Notes under the pieces: generated by a model
The model's input: only the letters and a program-made list of their open reading frames with translations
What the model was told of the DNA's origin: nothing
Database searches by the model: none
DNA from: an uncultured Sphingomonas sp.
GTDB lineage: Bacteria > Pseudomonadota > Alphaproteobacteria > Sphingomonadales > Sphingomonadaceae
Assembly: GCA_902806295.1 (NCBI GenBank)
Contig: CADCWB010000162.1
Location: forward strand, 1 to 7,016
Direction of reading: 5' to 3'
Length of the DNA stretch: 7,016 nt
Program-made: the position numbers and the translations under genes
Part shown: positions 5,503 through 7,016 of the stretch, piece by piece
Numbering within the stretch: position 1 is the stretch's first letter
Layout of the letters: each line of letters opens with the position of its first letter

Positions 5503-7016
5503 TTGGCGACAGCGCCGACCAACATCTTCATCGGTGCCGCGTGCGGCGGCGCCAACCCTCAACGACTGGAACTGAGCCGGGCCAACCGCCACGGCCTGAT
5601 CGCCGGCGCCACCGGCACCGGCAAGACCGTCACGCTGCAGGGGCTGGTGGAAGGTTTCAGCGCCGAGGGTGTGCCCTGCTTCGTCGCGGATGTGAAAGGC
5701 GACCTGGCGGGCCTCGCCATGCCCGGCGGGCCGACCACCAAAACCCACGAGATATTCGCGGGACGCGCGGCCGAGATCGGCCATGCCGAGTGGCGCTACG
5801 CGGCTTGCCCGGTGCAGCTGTGGGACTTGTTCGGCGAACAGGGCCACCCAGTCCGGACCACCGTCAGCGAAATGGGTCCATTGCTGCTCGCCCGCCTGAT
5901 GAACCTCAACGAGGTGCAGGAAGGCGTGTTGACGATCGCTTTCCACGTCGCCGATGAGGAGGGCCTGCTGCTGCTCGACCTCGACGATCTGCAGGCGATC
6001 CTGCTCAGTGTCGGCGAGCGGGCGGAAGAGCTGACCCTGCGCTTCGGCAATGTGTCCAAGCCGAGCGTCGGCGCAATTCAACGATCACTGCTGCAGTTGC
6101 GCTCACAAGGGGCGGAGCATTTCTTCGGCGAACCGGCGCTCGACCTCGAGGACTTCCTCAAGCTTGACGAAAGTGGGGCGGGAGTGGTCAACATCCTGGC
6201 GGCCGACAAGCTGATGGCGTCCCCGCGGCTCTATGCGACCTTTCTGCTGTGGCTGCTGAGCGAATTGTTCGAGCTGCTGCCCGAGGTCGGCGACCAGCCC
6301 AAGCCCAAGCTGTGCTTCTTCTTCGACGAGGCGCACCTGCTGTTCGAGGATGCGCCGACGGCCTTGCAGGAGAAGGTCGAGCAGGTCGTGCGCCTGATCC
6401 GTTCAAAGGGCATCGGCGTGTACTTTATCACGCAGAACCCGATCGACATTCCCGACAAGGTCGCCGGGCAGCTCGGCAACCGGGTGCAGCATGCGCTGCG
6501 AGCCTTCACTCCACGCGACCAGGCGGCGGTGAGGAGCGCAGCCGAGACCTTCCGGTCCAATCCGGGGCTGGATGTGGCAAGCGCGATCACCGAGCTGAAG
6601 GTCGGCGAGGGGCTGGTCTCGCTGTTGCAGCCCGATGGCGCTCCCTCGCCCGTCGAGCGGACCCTGATCAAGCCGCCCTCCAGTCGTGTCGGGCCATTGG
6701 AGCGGGCAGAGCGAGCAGTGCTGCTGACCACCGACGCGATCGGCGCCAAGTATGACGAGTTGCTTGACCGCGACAGCGCCGAGGAAATCTTGTCGGCCAA
6801 GGCCGGTGAGGCTTCGGCTGCTGCGGCGGCAGCCAAGGCGAGGAGCGCGGAAGAGAAGCAGGCGGCGCTCGACGCGAAGGAAGACGCACGGCTCGCCAAG
6901 GAGCAGGCACGAGCGGACACGGCTGCGCGGCGTGAGGAGGAGCGGCAGGAGCGGCTCGCCGAACAGCAGGAAACCCGGCGCCAACGCGAGCTTGAGCGGG
7001 AGGAGGCGCGCCGCGC
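5503..7016 (+). CDS. DUF853/YjgR-type HerA-like P-loop ATPase (3' end outside window)
   Basis: The frame is open from TTG 5503 to the right edge, giving 504 whole residues with no stop. ANRHGLIAGATGTGKT leads into Walker A (GATGTGKT, 35-42). VADVKGDLAG (61-70) is the family's second conserved block; Walker B is CFFFDEAHLL (271-280, D275-E276); GVYFITQNPIDIPD (305-318) carries the sensor glutamine Q311; and HALRAFTPRDQ (330-340) holds candidate arginine fingers. This order is that of DUF853 (E. coli YjgR), a relative of HerA/FtsK-type hexameric ATPases whose role is unproven. From about 426 onward the protein becomes an Ala/Glu/Lys/Arg-rich probable coiled coil, normal before the family's short C-terminal segment, so perhaps a few dozen residues are missing. 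Only the TTG start gives the full N-terminus; it lies 40 bp after degP. Confidence 0.9.
   Translation, partial: MATAPTNIFIGAACGGANPQRLELSRANRHGLIAGATGTGKTVTLQGLVEGFSAEGVPCFVADVKGDLAGLAMPGGPTTKTHEIFAGRAAEIGHAEWRYAACPVQLWDLFGEQGHPVRTTVSEMGPLLLARLMNLNEVQEGVLTIAFHVADEEGLLLLDLDDLQAILLSVGERAEELTLRFGNVSKPSVGAIQRSLLQLRSQGAEHFFGEPALDLEDFLKLDESGAGVVNILAADKLMASPRLYATFLLWLLSELFELLPEVGDQPKPKLCFFFDEAHLLFEDAPTALQEKVEQVVRLIRSKGIGVYFITQNPIDIPDKVAGQLGNRVQHALRAFTPRDQAAVRSAAETFRSNPGLDVASAITELKVGEGLVSLLQPDGAPSPVERTLIKPPSSRVGPLERAERAVLLTTDAIGAKYDELLDRDSAEEILSAKAGEASAAAAAAKARSAEEKQAALDAKEDARLAKEQARADTAARREEERQERLAEQQETRRQRELEREEARR

Noticed and set aside
6231..6920. 229-codon minus-strand frame over the DUF853 gene
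   Set aside because: Ser/Ala-rich shadow; the plus strand encodes clear Walker A and B motifs.
6790..7016. Low-complexity Ala/Glu/Lys/Arg stretch as a repeat or foreign insert
   Set aside because: It is in frame, has the same base composition as the rest, and matches the coiled-coil region expected near the end of DUF853 proteins.

Overview
The window is ordinary, densely packed chromosomal DNA with a very high G+C content. The protein sequences fit an alphaproteobacterium, most likely a sphingomonad (Sphingomonas or a relative). The basis is the style of the HflK N-terminus (a Gly/Ser/Pro-rich leader around a GPWG motif), the PmbA and CoA-binding protein sequences, and gene order as I remember it; no 16S or other marker gene is present. 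I see no insertion sequence, phage gene, tRNA, rRNA, CRISPR array or sign of recent transfer.

Layout. Positions 1-353 (+) hold the 3' end of pmbA/tldE, a subunit of the TldD/TldE metalloprotease. It converges on, and overlaps by 32 bp, a small CoA-binding (YccU-type) protein gene at 322-765 (-). That gene lies 14 bp downstream of mrp/apbC at 780-1733 (-), a P-loop Fe-S cluster carrier, so the two probably form one leftward transcript. A 97-bp divergent region (1734-1830) separates mrp from the rightward genes and carries a perfect 15-bp dyad and a TATATC box just before the hflK start. Rightward come hflK (1831-2952) and hflC (2949-3818), overlapping by 4 bp; a 75-bp gap with a possible weak terminator, a promoter-like TTGACC and a second dyad; degP/htrA (3894-5462); a 40-bp gap almost filled by a 12-bp-stem hairpin; and a DUF853/YjgR-type HerA-like ATPase gene that starts at TTG 5503 and runs off the right edge.

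How the genes fit together. HflK and HflC are inner-membrane SPFH proteins that cage and modulate the FtsH protease. DegP is the periplasmic protease/chaperone acting on misfolded envelope proteins. The right two thirds of the window is therefore an envelope protein-quality-control block, with PmbA adding a further cytoplasmic proteolysis factor at the left edge. Mrp (Fe-S delivery), the CoA-binding protein and the DUF853 ATPase have no proven link to it beyond position.

I found no undescribed multi-gene system. The most interesting signals are regulatory: the hairpin that holds the ribosome binding site of the DUF853 gene and ends at its TTG start, the lack of a Shine-Dalgarno sequence before hflK together with a -10-like box at a leaderless-type spacing, and two intergenic dyads that could be operators.
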